From: Pratylenchus scribneri
Taxonomy: Eukaryota; Nematoda; Chromadorea; Rhabditida; Pratylenchidae
Direction of reading: 5' to 3'
Length of the DNA stretch: 64,000 bases
NCBI GenBank assembly: GCA_030063045.1
Contig: JAQSEB010000058.1
Span: forward strand, 1,612,001 to 1,676,000
Shown here: positions 23,801 to 39,215 of the stretch, piece by piece
How the letters are laid out: each line of letters opens with the position of its first letter
Numbering within the stretch: the first letter of the stretch is position 1
Program-made: the position numbers and the translations under genes
The notes under the pieces: generated by a model
The model's database searches: none
The model's input: the letters and a program-made list of their open reading frames with translations, nothing else
Told to the model about the DNA's origin: nothing

Positions 23801-24488
23801 TGGTCCCCCCTATGCTTTTTCTTGGTAAAAGTTGGCAATATCTTACCAAGATGACAAGATATCAAAAATCTGAGCTCTGATTCGTCTTTTACGCCCCCGA
23901 TTACCCTTAGAAATGTGTTTCTCTTATTTTTAAAATCAAAACCCGGCGGGACCACACTTCTTTACGTTTGCCGGGTTCTTTGTTGTTAATCAATGAAATA
24001 TGAATGAATTTTTATTCGATCTCCCAATCTCAACAAATATAATAATTTGTAGATTAATTTTGATCTGATTATTGGCTGTGACACAATGATAGAAGTAGAT
24101 GGCAAAATGATTGGGAAACCTACGGATGAACATGATGCTTTTTCCATCCTAAAAAGCCTTGATGGGCGAAAACATTCTGTACGGACTGGAGTTTGCCTTT
24201 TAACTGCTCAAGGAAAAGAGGAATTATTCAGTGTTGGAACGGAGGTTGAATTTGGGCAACTTGGTGAATCCATGATAAGCAAATACATTTCCACGGGGGA
24301 ATCAATGTATGCTAATGTAAAAACTAGAAAAAATCCCACAATTTTTAAGAGGTCGAGCTGGAGCCTATGCAATTCAAGGAAAAGGAGCAATGTTGGTTAA
24401 AGCCATCTATGGGAGTTATACAAATGTCGTCGGGATTCCTCTATATGAGTTGCTTCAGAAATTGGAAGAAATTATAAAACAAAAGTGA
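20810..24488 (+). CDS. Maf-type nucleotide pyrophosphatase, interrupted by transposons
   Basis: Maf/ASMTL N-terminal family: hydrolyses non-canonical or canonical NTPs (dTTP/UTP-type) to monophosphates. Exon 1 (20810-20890) has the [14 protein letters not shown] signature. Exon 2 (from 21776) reads [20 protein letters not shown] and [11 protein letters not shown]. The coding sequence resumes at 23081 as [13 protein letters not shown], then from 24053 [18 protein letters not shown] with the catalytic Asp, [19 protein letters not shown], and finally [20 protein letters not shown] before the TGA. Known Maf proteins run straight through ETAKQKALEVA, so the 1.2-kb element at 21872-23077 interrupts one ancestral exon. 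Intron 1 and the intron 23126-24052 each hold a further foldback element. Working gene, altered protein or young pseudogene cannot be settled from sequence. Confidence 0.85.
21285..21695 (-). mobile_element. Mutator-like foldback element, copy 2 (411 bp), in Maf intron 1
   Basis: Same element as at 15802-16211 but inserted in the opposite direction: the left tip is CATGTTTGCGCG and the right end reads CGCGCTAGCACC. Arms and central loop match with scattered differences. Flanks are TCAAAAAAT (21276-21284) and TCAAAAATA (21696-21704), a 9-bp duplication blurred by one change in an A run. It lies within Maf intron 1, about 80 bp before the exon 2 acceptor. Confidence 0.85.
21872..23077 (+). mobile_element. 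FLYWCH-gene-carrying element with tandem-repeat terminal inverted repeats
   Basis: Both ends consist of degenerate tandem units of about 12-17 bp (AGGACCTAC plus ACCCAA variants at left, 21876-22020; the complement GTAGGTCCTTTGGGT at right, 22930-23067), forming inverted repeats of about 170 bp that continue inward to ATTTATTATTTTTCAGATTT. It is flanked by a direct repeat AAGCTGAA (21863-21870 and 23078-23085), the ninth base differing, so the duplication is 8-9 bp. The body carries one spliced gene with a FLYWCH zinc finger, a domain frequent in Mutator-like transposases, but no DDE core is visible. It interrupts an exon of the Maf gene. Confidence 0.8.
22073..22733 (+). CDS. FLYWCH zinc-finger protein inside the element
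   Basis: Three exons join in phase to about 178 residues: 22073 to about 22369 (donor GGCAG|GTGTGAGC), about 22444-22503, and about 22555 to the stop. The N-terminus is a FLYWCH domain: [20 protein letters not shown], then [15 protein letters not shown] and [13 protein letters not shown], giving the W-C, C and H-x-H zinc ligands. The C-terminal part ([19 protein letters not shown], then [19 protein letters not shown]) is unrecognised. It could be a captured host gene fragment or the remaining DNA-binding part of a transposase. FLYWCH proteins such as C. elegans PEB-1 and FLH-1 bind DNA. Confidence 0.7.
23353..23972. mobile_element. 620-bp foldback element A, 8-bp TSD, in a Maf intron
   Basis: Two arms of about 280-290 bp are near-perfect complements. 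They begin GGCAAACGTAAAG and contain GGGACCAAGGGCATTTTTGG and ACTTTTACCAAGAAAAAGCA. Flanked by GGGTTCTT on both sides (23345-23352 and 23973-23980). No ORF. An 8-bp duplication fits hAT, P or Merlin elements; the GGCAAACG tip does not decide between them. Confidence 0.85.
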
Positions 24489-24836
24489 TTCAAAAATAAC
24501 TATTTTTTTATCACAAAATGAATTGAAAAACCGTAGAATAAAAGCAAATGTTTCATTTTACATATTAATGTTCTCTATGAAATTTTAATAGTGATATTTC
24601 TATTTCTGAAGAATGAACATTTGGCAACCAAAACAGCACTGAAAAATTGTAGAGTATAAATAAAGTGATAAAATGTTAATTAAAATGAACTAAACGAATA
24701 ATAAGAATATTTGTGATATTTCACATTTGATTTCGGATATATAATGATAACAATAATAGGCTATGATTAAAATAAGGCAAAATTTTTTGAAGATTTAAAT
24801 GATAGAAGGATGGAAATGTAAAAGTTTTTTTTTATT

Positions 24837-29068
<4,232 letters not shown>

Positions 29069-30403
29069 TTTTTAGAAGCGCTTAATTACTGGGAATCATT
29101 AGGAAAAAATGATTGAAATTTCAATAATGTATTGAATAAAATGAATTGAATTTTAGCTCTTTTAGCAGTATTTATAATTTATGGAATGATGATGATCGGA
29201 AATGCCGCCGGAAATTTCAGGGGGAAACAAAGAGAATTTGGTTGGCCATGAAGGGAAATGGGAGCAGCAGAATGTGAAATGATTGAGTCTTATGTTTTGT
29301 TTTGTGTATTTTGGAGATATATTTCCGGCAAAACTACCTTTATGGGCAATAGGCAAAACAAGCACATATAGCAAATATCCAAATCAATACTTAAGGGGGA
29401 ATTTTGGAGGAGGGGGGAGGGTGCGCGAATCGATTCAATTTTCTGGGTAGAATATTCTATTTTTCTGGAATTTTTTTAAATAAATGAAAGTAGAAAAGAA
29501 TGAAAAAATTCATGTAAAAGAATGATCTCGATTAGAATTCATCGAGAAAAAGATCTGAAGAGAAAAATATTTTTAATTCCGATTCAGAGCAAAAAGGACG
29601 GGTTGAATAATATTAGTCATCGTCCTTGCCCATGGCCAACAGTCTCAGAGTACAGCGAACAAAGTACTCTTTTTTATCTACCTATAATTCTATTGAAGAA
29701 ACTTGTGAAATTGTTTTTGGTGATTGCTCAAACCCGAATTGTCAACGATAAAAGAGGAGAGGTCTTCGGGGAATTGCTCGAAGGTCTTTTCATCATTTCA
29801 ATTCAATGAATGAAATTGAATGAAGGAGTGGAAGAAAAAAAATTATTTTTTTAGCCACTTATTAGAGAATGAGTAAATGATATCAAAGTTGTTAGGAAAG
29901 TTACATTTATTACATGGGCTAATCGGCTAATGAGTAAACTGAGAAGATGATTACTAACTACTTTGCAGAATAATTTATTTATTGTTGAATTTATGCTTAT
30001 TAATAAGGGATAATTTGGGTTAATGGTTTCCTTTGGTAAATCTTTGTTCTTCGCTGTTTTATGTGCACTTTTTGCGATGGCTCTACTTCCATTGGCTAAA
30101 ACACTATTAAACGTGATCTTTTCTGTCAAACCACAAATATTTTTTATTTTTTTCTCGCTTTACGGCTATACATACAAAAAATACCCCTTTAAAAAATATA
30201 TTCAATAGTGGTTTTTCCCATTGTATCTTCATTCATTCTATCATCTTCCTCACTATTTATTTGGCCCAGAACCTAACATTCTTTAAAATCAATAAATGGG
30301 CAAAATTGGAAGTAAATTTTGGAGAAATTAAAAAATTACAAATGATATATTAATTAATTAAGATCGTGATGGTTTAAGACAATAACTTAAAGGTATAATA
30401 ATT

Positions 30404-30466
30404 AGGAAGAGAAAGGAGGCGGGGGCGAATTGTGTTTAAGAGAAAGGAGGCGGGGGCGAATTGTGT
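30404..30466. repeat. Tandem duplication of a GC-rich unit of about 29 bp
   Basis: Two exact adjacent copies of a unit beginning GAGAAAGGAGGCGGGGGCG and ending TTGTGTTT. The perfect match suggests a recent duplication. No protein or promoter assignment. Confidence 0.75.
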
Positions 30467-33400
30467 TTGAAACTAAAATTGTCGTCATGTCGCTATTATA
30501 ATATCGTCATAATGGCAGCTATAACTGGAATACAGACAGCTGTCCCCAGTGGCAAATCTGCGTAAAAATTGGAAAAAGGGACATTGGGGAAGCTGCTGAT
30601 GTATTGCTGGGAGGGATAAAATGCCGAATTTTTTGGTCGGTTATCACAATTGTCTGGGCGGAAATATAAATGAATAAAAGTGAGCGCGGATAGGGATAGG
30701 ATTTTGCATTCAAATTAGAAAATTAGCCATTACTATTGCTAACTAAAATGGACAAGAAGAATATGTTAAAATAGTACAGTATATTGAGGGAAATTGGAAG
30801 TAACAAACATCGATGGGGCAAAATAATATGAAAAGCCTTTTTAGGTTTAGGTCAATTGAAATGAAATGGGAGCAGGGATTTGGTCTAGTTTAATTAAATT
30901 TATGGTTCGATATCGATATGCTGCACTGATGCTCTGAATTAAATTTCACATTCTCAAGCTTGAATTTGTCCATTTCGTTGAATTGCCGGCATCTGCGCTG
31001 AAAAGATTTGAAATTTCCTGGTGGGCATGGGCATTACACATTATAAGAATGATGAAGGGGAAATAATGAGAAAGTTGTAGTGAAATGAAAATTACCAGTT
31101 TAATTCAATAAAAACTGGCGAGAATCGAGATTGAACCATCGGTTCATTGAAAAATTTATGTGGTATCAGCCACATAGAAGTTTGTTTCAGACACCTAGCA
31201 GGTGAGAAATTAGGACTAGGTTTGGTCAATTTTACTCACAATTACAGCACATATAATTTAAGCCACTTGTTTTTAACCTATATATCTTTATAGCTAGAAG
31301 GGAGAAAGACATCTGCTGGAATGGAATAGTTGACGGAAGGTAGAGAATAAAAAAGAAGTATACATGAGACGTATGAGACCCGGCTGTCAGTGTAGCAGTC
31401 AGTGGCCATAAAAATTGTGATAGGAAAAGGAGGAGAAAAAGCGAAAATTATTGCCACTTTATGCCTATAGAAATGAGGGAAATGGGAATTTATTGACAGT
31501 CGGTTTCTTTCTCTGATATCCGAGGATGAGAGAAGACCTACCATAAAAAGAAATAGGACAAAATGATCTTCTCTATTTACAATCCACCTGCTGATGAGAG
31601 CAGGCTGTGATATGAAAAATTAGAAAACACTATGTGAACCCATCCTATCCATCAAACACATCGAATTTTAAAAACCTGGAACTTTAATTTGGGTCTATGT
31701 GTATTCGTAAAAAAATTTAAAAATGGAATATTATGGAATTAAAACAACCGTAACAACTAATTTTTTGGGAAGTATTTTTAACTAAACTTTGTAAAACTGA
31801 TTCTTGAATTAAAACTTTTCATTTAAAAACTTTCCGGAAAACAGTCGTGTGTATTAATACTTTTCAAAAAAAATTTAGTCTTTAATAAAAACTCAGAATA
31901 CCATACCCTTTACCTCGCAAAATCAAACTAAATTCCCTTTCCATTCTATATGTTTCTTTTTGAACTTTTTTAATAAACACAACATTTGCATTTTTTTTAC
32001 AAGATACCATTTTTAGACGAATGCCAAACTAGCAATAAATAATGAATAAAAAAATTAGTTGGCCATTGCCGTCTTTTTCCATCTCCATGCATCTCCTTCA
32101 TTCTTTCCCTTAAATTTTAATGCAGTTGTTTTTATACAGTTTAACAAATTCAAAGTGTAAAAATTGCAATAAATTCTGCTGATAATTACTTATAAGTCTA
32201 GAAAAGTAATCTAATTTTCATATACGAATTGCATTACAACATAAACTACTCCATATAATTCATTCATGATGAATTTGAGCTCTAATTATGAATAGATTAA
32301 GATATAAGTAAATTTTAAAATGGCAGTCGTATTTTTTAATATTTGCTGGTTGCGCATAGCAACCCTAAAACTAAAATGCTGTCAGTAGTACTCATAGCAA
32401 AAAAGCTGAAAACAATTTTTCTGATTGCACACCGCCCTGTCCCAGCGGCCACATTTCACAAAGGATGGCTTGAAAGAAAATGCTGCAAGAAAGAATTGTG
32501 AAAACCGGACAAAATTTCTCTCGCACATCGAAAAACACCTTGCTGTTTTAAAATTCTTTCATTACATATTCTTTTTCCTCAAATCTCAAAAAGATATCTT
32601 GCCCAACTCAGTCAGTCCATTACTCCATATCCCTTAACCCTAACCAAATTTCACAATCACCATGCAATCCATCTCACCTCAACAAAACGCACTCACATTT
32701 GGTCTGTCCACTTATTAGCAATTCAGTTTTTGTAAATGAATTATTGAAGTGGATTTCCAAAAATTTCCCCAACCATCAATCATGGAATTTCACCTCTATA
32801 AAAGGATTGATTCACAACTCACCAGCAGCAGCAATCCATTATTTTAATTTCCAACCTTCATATAAACTATTATTCATTTCATTATGTTAAGAAATTTTTT
32901 ACCTATATATTAGCAAGCAGTCTTTTGCAACTCTTATTATTTTAATACCCTAAACAGAAGCTTGTAAGTCAACAAAACAAGATTAAAACAAAGTCAATCT
33001 TTTCTTTAGTCAATTTTCAATTATCGTTTTGTTATTTCAAGAATCCACGCAATACTTTTTGCCAATCATTATTGTAAATCCATTTCATAATACAAAATAG
33101 TTGAATTCTGATTCTAAATTTCTAGTCAGCAAATCGGCTTCAAATTTCCAAAGAAATGTGAGAAAGAAAAGAGGACTTTTTAATAAAACTTCAAATCACA
33201 TAGCATAATACATAAAACATAACTCGCTTGCTTATGCTTCATTTTTACTTTCGGGTGAGGCATATGGGTGGACGGCCAACTATATTATTCCCTCGCGCAT
33301 TTATCGACAGATGCCTCAACCCACTTCATCCTTTTTCAATACGATCGAACTCAACTAACTTGTTAGCGCGTGCGCGAGGCTGTGACTGTGAGCATGTCAA

Positions 33401-33868
33401 ACTTTTCCAACCACCAAAAATCTCTTCAATTTCCCCTCATTTTTTTCAATTGACCATAACTACCATTCCTCACATCTTTATTTCCTAAGCAAATCTCAAC
33501 TTTATATAACAACTGAGTGGTTAAAGAAAGCGCAGGTGGGGTTAGTGCGCAGAGATCTCGTAGAAACTAGAAATGCAAACTTCCATTTCCTCGTGCTCAT
33601 TCATCAATACATAGTGCCTCATTTCAGTGGTAGGAAGAGAGATGGCTTTAATTTAGATTGGGGCCTAACGCGGAATGGTTGAATATGAATGGTATATCGT
33701 ACATCCTATCCTCGAGGCTGGGACGACCGGGCGAGGGCGAGTGGGCCCATCACCACCGCCGGCGACCTATTCGTTGACCCCGCATCCATTTATTCAAACT
33801 GTCAATAAATAATAATAATAACGCGATTTTCTAACTATTAAGCCTTTTCCGCCTCTTAAAAAGACATA

Positions 33869-34065
33869 TACCGTAATTCTTCTATTAGAAGCCCACCTTC
33901 TATTTAAAGCCCACCCCTCGAAAAATTTATGTCAAAAATAACCAATGTAGAGGTGAAATTAGGCCGAAATAAACATTTTTTGTCTTCAAAATTTTCGAAA
34001 AGCCTCCCTTCGGAAGGCCTCTGAAATTTATAAGCCCATGGGCTTCTAATAGAAGATTTACGGTA
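33869..34065. mobile_element. CCGTAAA-family inverted-repeat element, copy 1 (about 197 bp)
   Basis: Begins TA-CCGTAATTCTTCTATTAG and ends with the complement, CTAATAGAAGATTTACGG-TA; about 24 of 25 terminal bases pair. TA on both sides suggests a TA target duplication, as for Tc1/mariner-type non-autonomous elements. The interior has no ORF. Two more elements with the same CCGTAAA tips occur at 41990-42453 and 47760-48446. Confidence 0.7.
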
Positions 34066-34398
34066 ATATTAAGTAATGACTAATGAAATTAGATTTACAG
34101 AATAATAACAATCCAAAAATAAATAATTATAATCACAAAATATAAATCTTATGGCATATACTTGACAATAAATTTGACTTGGATAACACTCACTCACTTT
34201 CACTTGTAGGTCGTAGCACAGTGCACCGTAAAAATTAATTGCTTATCCTAAAAAATTCCACTTATTTGGCATAATCTGCTTCTTCTTCTCACCAAATCAA
34301 TATGTCACCAATCTTCATTCTGAATTCCCTGCAATTTGCCAAATTTCTATAAACTCTACCGGAACAATAAAAAAGTACAAGAAGTGTTTTAACTGTTG

Positions 34399-36135
34399 AT
34401 GAAGATGGAAAACGGCTCAACCTCATCCACTTCCTCAGTTATTCCATATACAAATGGAACAATCGGGCCAAATAAACCATCAACTGCAGGACAAATGATA
34501 AATGCAGTTTCAATGGAATCTTTGAATTCAACCACAACAACAAATGGTGGTAACGGTGCAGATCCGCAAGCCGAAGTTATTTTAAATTTAAAATTCTCTT
34601 ATCTATAAATTAAATTTAAAGGTTCGAACATTATTTGTCTCAGGACTTCCTCCTGATGTAAAGTCCCGTGAGCTTTATCTTCTTTTTCGCTCTTATAACG
34701 GCTACGAAACATCCCAACTCAAATTGACACCGTCCAGTAAAAATGGTTCTTCAAAGATGGTTTCTACGCCTGTCGGTTTTGTAACATTTGCCTCGCGACA
34801 AGATGCTGATGAAGCGAGGAAAAAATTACAAGGCGTTCGATTTGACCCAGAACAAACACAAACAATAAGATTAGAATTGGCCAGATCTAACACGAAAGTA
34901 AGCGAAATGTTCAATTATCATAAATAAAAAATGATGAATTAAAACAATTAATATCCCATTAATATTCAGGTGACCAAACCATCCAAACAACCATCACCGC
35001 CAAACAATATTGTCAGCGCGCCTGTCACAGCAAATTCTTCTATAATCCCAGCTTTACTTCCCCCACCCGCCCCAATTTTTTCTAATATAGCTGTCGCACA
35101 ACTCGCAGCAATTCAACAACAGGTTTATTTAAATTTAGAAAATTTCCTTTAAAAAAATTTAAAAATAGGGGGAATAGTGAATATGATGTTTAAAAATTAC
35201 ATTTCAATTTAATCTAGGAAATTTATTTATCTAGTTTAAACGTTAAATATTATTCTTTTAGCAGCAATTGGCTGCAGCAGTTCTCCTCAATCAACAGCAT
35301 CATGATGCAAATTCTTCAAATGGCACTGCTGCTTTGGCCCAACAACAGTTATTAGTAGCTTTAGATCAACAACGTCATTTGTATCAAAATGGCATGGATA
35401 ATTCGGCAATTCAACATCAATTGACTGCACTTAATCCAGCCACATTGGCTATTTCGCATGCACAACAGGCGCAAGCAGTACAGGTAAACAATTTTCATTG
35501 AATTCAAAAAATTCGTTCAGCAATTATTACAACATCAGCAGAATAACACTGCCGCAGCAGCTATTCTCGGTCCAATTCCAACAGCAAACGCTAACGTAAA
35601 CAATCCACACCTTGCTGCTGTGGCTCTTGCTGCCGCTCAAAATCATAATCCAATGGTAGCTACTTCAGCTACTCTAACAGGATGGCAGCCACCCGCCGGA
35701 ACAATGAATGGCCATCAAACGACAGGTCCATGTTCTACAATTTTTATCGCGAATTTAGGCCCAGGTATTTTTTATTGGAAAAAAATAAAAATAAGAAATT
35801 TTCAGCTGCTACAAACTCGCCACAAATTGTGGAAGAAGAATTGAAAAATTTATTTGGAATGTTTCAAGGCTTTTCTCGCATTCGTATGCACACCAAGGTT
35901 TGATTTTCTTTTAAACTTGATAACCAACACATCTCACATCCATTTTAAGAGTGGAGCCCCAGTAGCTTTTATTGAGTATGCTGAGGTGGGCCAAGCTATA
36001 ACAGCTATGATGACAATGCAAGGTTATTGTTTGACTGCAAATGGAGTCACTGGAATGGGAGGAGTGACCAATGGAATACGAATTGAATTTGCTAAAACGA
36101 AGATGGGCGATACTCAACAGCGCAACAAAGAATAA
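34399..36135 (+). CDS. mec-8: Two-RRM RNA-binding protein, MEC-8/RBPMS family
   Basis: Nuclear alternative-splicing regulator; C. elegans MEC-8 is needed for mechanosensory neurons and body-wall muscle attachment. RRM1: [19 protein letters not shown], then [29 protein letters not shown] and [20 protein letters not shown]2: [50 protein letters not shown] and [12 protein letters not shown]. The linker is long, rich in Gln, Ala, Asn and His, and encoded by several exons (about 34970-35690). The first Met in frame is at 34399, with a second at 34405. Junctions are clean, for example CAAGCCGAA|GTTATT and AAAG|GTTCGAAC. The protein ends TQQRNKE. Confidence 0.92.
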
Positions 36136-36611
36136 ATGGAGGAAGAAAATAATCAGAGGCAGAAAATAATCAGAGGCAGAAAATCATGAAAATTCCGTCC
36201 ATTTTTTTGCATTTAAATTCCCATAAAAATATGCGGGTATTTCCCAACTAGAAATCCTGAACTTTTTTTTTATCTCATAAATGCCAAATAGCATTCACAT
36301 TTCGTTTCTTCGATTTTTCACCACAAATTAAAACAAAGTTACTCTAACATTTTTATTGCACAGCAAAATGCACGGATCACCGTTTAATCATTCCCAATTT
36401 TTGAAATTTTTAAAATGGCAATCACTGCATTTTTGTTATTAAAATAAATTTCCCAGGGCCCTCACTTTGCATCTGCATTTTGATAATTCCCATAATCCCC
36501 AATTTCGACTGGAATATTTGAATATCCTTCCTTTATTCTCATAAAATATTTATAATATTGGAAATAAAATGATTTGATATTGTGTAATATGAAGATTTTG
36601 AGATAAGTGAA
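36136..36611. other. Gap between convergent MEC-8 and YL1 genes
   Basis: AT-rich 3' UTR territory. A 20-nt segment (AATAATCAGAGGCAGAAAAT) is repeated in tandem near 36148-36186, and ATAAAATATTTATAATATTGG occurs near 36540. No ORF. Confidence 0.45.
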
Positions 36612-38238
36612 TTATTGTCGAAATTTTTGCTGATGAGGGGCATCTGTCAATTTCTTTTGTTTGGCCGGTGTTGCAAAATTATCAATTTCTGCTGTTCTGC
36701 CACTTTCATCGTCTTTATTTTTATCCATTTTTGCCATGTAATCCATGTATTTTTGGCGAATTATCTTGAATGCTGTCAAATCGGAATATGGCAACTTCGT
36801 TAATGGATCCTATAATAGTAAAAATTAACAATTTTTTTGAAAAAAAAATACCATATAATGTGCAGCTTTCCCCGTGACTGCGCAAATCCTATATTCACGA
36901 GGCTTTGGGAACAAATCCTTCGTTGGAATTTCTGGTAATATTAAGAAATGCTTTCCATCTTTGGACCAAATCTCTCGTATTCGCGGACCTTCCATCTTCT
37001 TTTTGGGACCAACTCGTGTTTGGCGTTTCTTTCGCTCCAACTCGAATTCTTGAAAACGTTTCAATGACGATATATTCGCCTTTGCCTAAAATCACAATTG
37101 GTGTTTTTTAAATTGTTAAATTAGTTAAATTTACAGTATTTTTGGCTTCTTCAAGTCGTTGTTGTTGGGTTTTCGGATCACAATTATTCTCTGGTACTGA
37201 CATCTTATTGATTCTCGCAATTGCCCAATTATTGCGTTCCAAAAGTTGCTTTTGTTTCTGCTTCTAAAAAATTAAAATCTATCATAATTACTAATCAATT
37301 TAAGAATTTAATACTTATCATAATTGCCAAGGAAAAATTGCAGTACCCTGGGGTGATCTTAAAAAATTAAAAATTGCGAGCACCGAGAGGCGCGAGCGAA
37401 ATTTTTAGCCAATTTTTAGGCTTAAAAACCGAAAATTTTGAAAAATTGTGATGTATTTTGAGAAAAAAAATTGCTGAAAAATATTAATAAGCGTCGGCAG
37501 GCGCGAGCGCGAAAATTTTTTAGTGTAATTTACAGAGGAAAAATCCTTATTTTTTCTCCCTACTCCCGCAACCCGGGCCCGGGGTGCCACTCCCCCAAAA
37601 GAATGGGTGCGCATTGCGCACCCCCCCCCCCCCCCCCCACCAAACCGCCACTGCACTGGTTAATAGAATTATTATGACTATATAACCTTTTTCCGACGTT
37701 CGGTCCGTTCTGTATTATATATAGTCTTGTCTGTTTCTTCTTCGTTAATCTCATCCTCTTCGGGCTTATCGAAATCTGAGTCGACCTCTTCTCCTTCATC
37801 AGATGAATGCGGTGGTGATTCGAACTCCTCATCTTGATCCGACTTGATAGAATGGAATTAACTAATTTCTAATTATAAATAAACCTCGCGAAATCCACCA
37901 TAAGCATTTATGTAAAATTCATCTTTTTCTCCCTGTCCAATTTGTAGATTCAATAATTCTTGCATTTTTCTTCCAGCATTTGCCCGCCTGCTACGATTAG
38001 GTACTAGCATTTCGGGAATTTCTTGCTCGGATTCTTCATCCTCTTCATCATCATCATCATCAGATGTCATTTCATGATTTTGTGATGATGAACAGGGTTT
38101 AGATTTCTTCTTTTGCGGCTCTTGACTTTGATTAATTTGACTTTGCTGATCCATTTCAATTTGCTGATCCATTTCTTCATCTTCCTCTTCTTCCAGCATT
38201 ATTTTTCTTAGAGTTTTAGGATTATTTAGGGTTGACAT
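36612..38238 (-). CDS. vps72: YL1 / VPS72, H2A.Z chaperone subunit of SWR1/SRCAP and Tip60 complexes
   Basis: Nuclear chromatin factor that binds the H2A.Z-H2B dimer for exchange into nucleosomes. The N-terminal YL1 region shows VPNRSRRANAGRKMQELL and KDEFYINAYGGFRE, then a very acidic stretch (SDFDKPEEDEINEEETDKT) that contacts the histone dimer in known YL1 proteins. The middle is basic (FELERKKRQTRVGPKKKM). The C-terminal YL1_C domain reads RICAVTGKAAHYMDPLTKLP followed by YSDLTAFKIIRQKYMDYM, the family hallmark. About five exons, all phases compatible. The intron at about 37266-37685 holds GC-rich repetitive sequence with a run of about 19 cytosines. A TA-flanked element lies just upstream. 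Confidence 0.93.
37330..37672. repeat. GC-rich insertion with a poly-C run in a YL1 intron
   Basis: Contains GGCGCGAGCG twice, CCCGGGCCCGGG, a hairpin GGGTGCGCATTGCGCACCC immediately before a C homopolymer of about 19-20 nt (about 37620-37638), and ends CCGCCACTGCACTGG. On the minus strand the right end reads CAGTGCAGTGGCGG, a CAGTG-type tip as seen in many hAT elements. I could not match a left end or a target duplication, so the class is open. Confidence 0.45.
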
Positions 38239-38316
38239 TTTAATTTCTTATCAGCATCAATTATGTTTCATCTATTAAAAGCGGATAACAGAATTTTTTA
38301 CCATTTTTGATACTTA

Positions 38317-38791
38317 TAGTTGGTATCCCCTTTTTGGGTCAAATTTTTTTCCTTTTTTTTGGTCAAATTATATACCAATCGACGTATTTTGACGAGCTTA
38401 GTACGAGAATGTCAAAAATTTTGAGCATGCGAACATTTTTGGCCAAGTTATGGGCATTTGAAAATCTCGAAAGTGAAGGGTCCCCCCTGGTCTGAACTTG
38501 AAAAATTTGTTGAAAATTTTTTTGGGCAAAATATAGCTCATTCGACTCGTCTTTGACGAGCTGGTTGCGAAAATGTCAACGATTTCACATAAAACTCAAA
38601 AATAATAAAGTTAACAATTTTTCGAATTTGGACTCCATAGGGGGAGCCCAAGCACTTTTTCGATTTTCATGAGGTCATAACTTTTTTTATTTTCTTTTCG
38701 TAACCAGCTCAAAAAAAAGCTTCGATTGGTATATCATTTCCGAAAAAATTTTTTCGAAAAAAAATTCGACCCAAAAAGGGGATACCAACTA
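38317..38791. mobile_element. TA-flanked inverted-repeat element (Tc1/mariner-like MITE)
   Basis: The left end TA-GTTGGTATCCCCTTTTTGGG is answered by CCCAAAAAGGGGATACCAAC-TA at the right, over 20 perfectly paired bases. Inner parts contain further loose complementarity (for example ATTATATACCAATCGA and TCGATTGGTATATCA). No ORF. It lies 80 bp upstream of YL1, in the region shared with the divergent PABPN1 gene. Confidence 0.75.
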
Positions 38792-39215
38792 TATAAGTAC
38801 CTTTATTTTTAATAAGGAATTGTAAATAAATGTTACGGGATGCGGGTGAATTTGTTTATGTTTGATGAATGATGATGATGAGCATAGCAAAGGCAAGCAC
38901 GTTTCATTCACCGCACCGCCGATGAAACATGAAACGAAAAAGAAAAGACAAAACGTGGTGGTGGTGTTGTGTTTTTAAAGACTTTTTATCCAAATTCCAA
39001 AACGAATTTTTCGGTTTCAGCCGCGAAGCGACTCGGCTTCGGCTAAGAAGAGTTATTTATCCAATTCCAATCCATTTTTATGCAATAATTTCATTTCTCC
39101 AACAAATAATAAAATCCTTAAATCCGGCAAAGCTATTTTCTTAATTCCGATTTTAGAAGTAATTCAAAGAAAAAAATTTGTAATAACACGAATAAGTGGA
39201 TTTGCCTTATCAAAG

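Larger units (their letters stand above)
29069..34398. other. 5.3-kb gene-free stretch between divergent MSK and MEC-8 genes
   Basis: Holds the upstream regions of both genes. No exon with family resemblance. Noted inside: a tandem duplication at about 30404-30466, a signal-peptide-like short ORF at 30023-30208, a GC-rich patch at about 33715-33780 (CACCACCGCCGGCGACC), and a TA-flanked inverted-repeat element at 33869-34065. The rest is AT-rich with short ORFs of skewed composition. Confidence 0.45.

Noticed and set aside
30023..30208. ORF with a signal-peptide-like start (MVSFGKSLFFAVLCALFAMA)
   Set aside because: The rest is Phe/Tyr/Lys-rich as expected of AT-rich chance ORFs. No splice partners or cleavage-site context beyond the first 25 residues.
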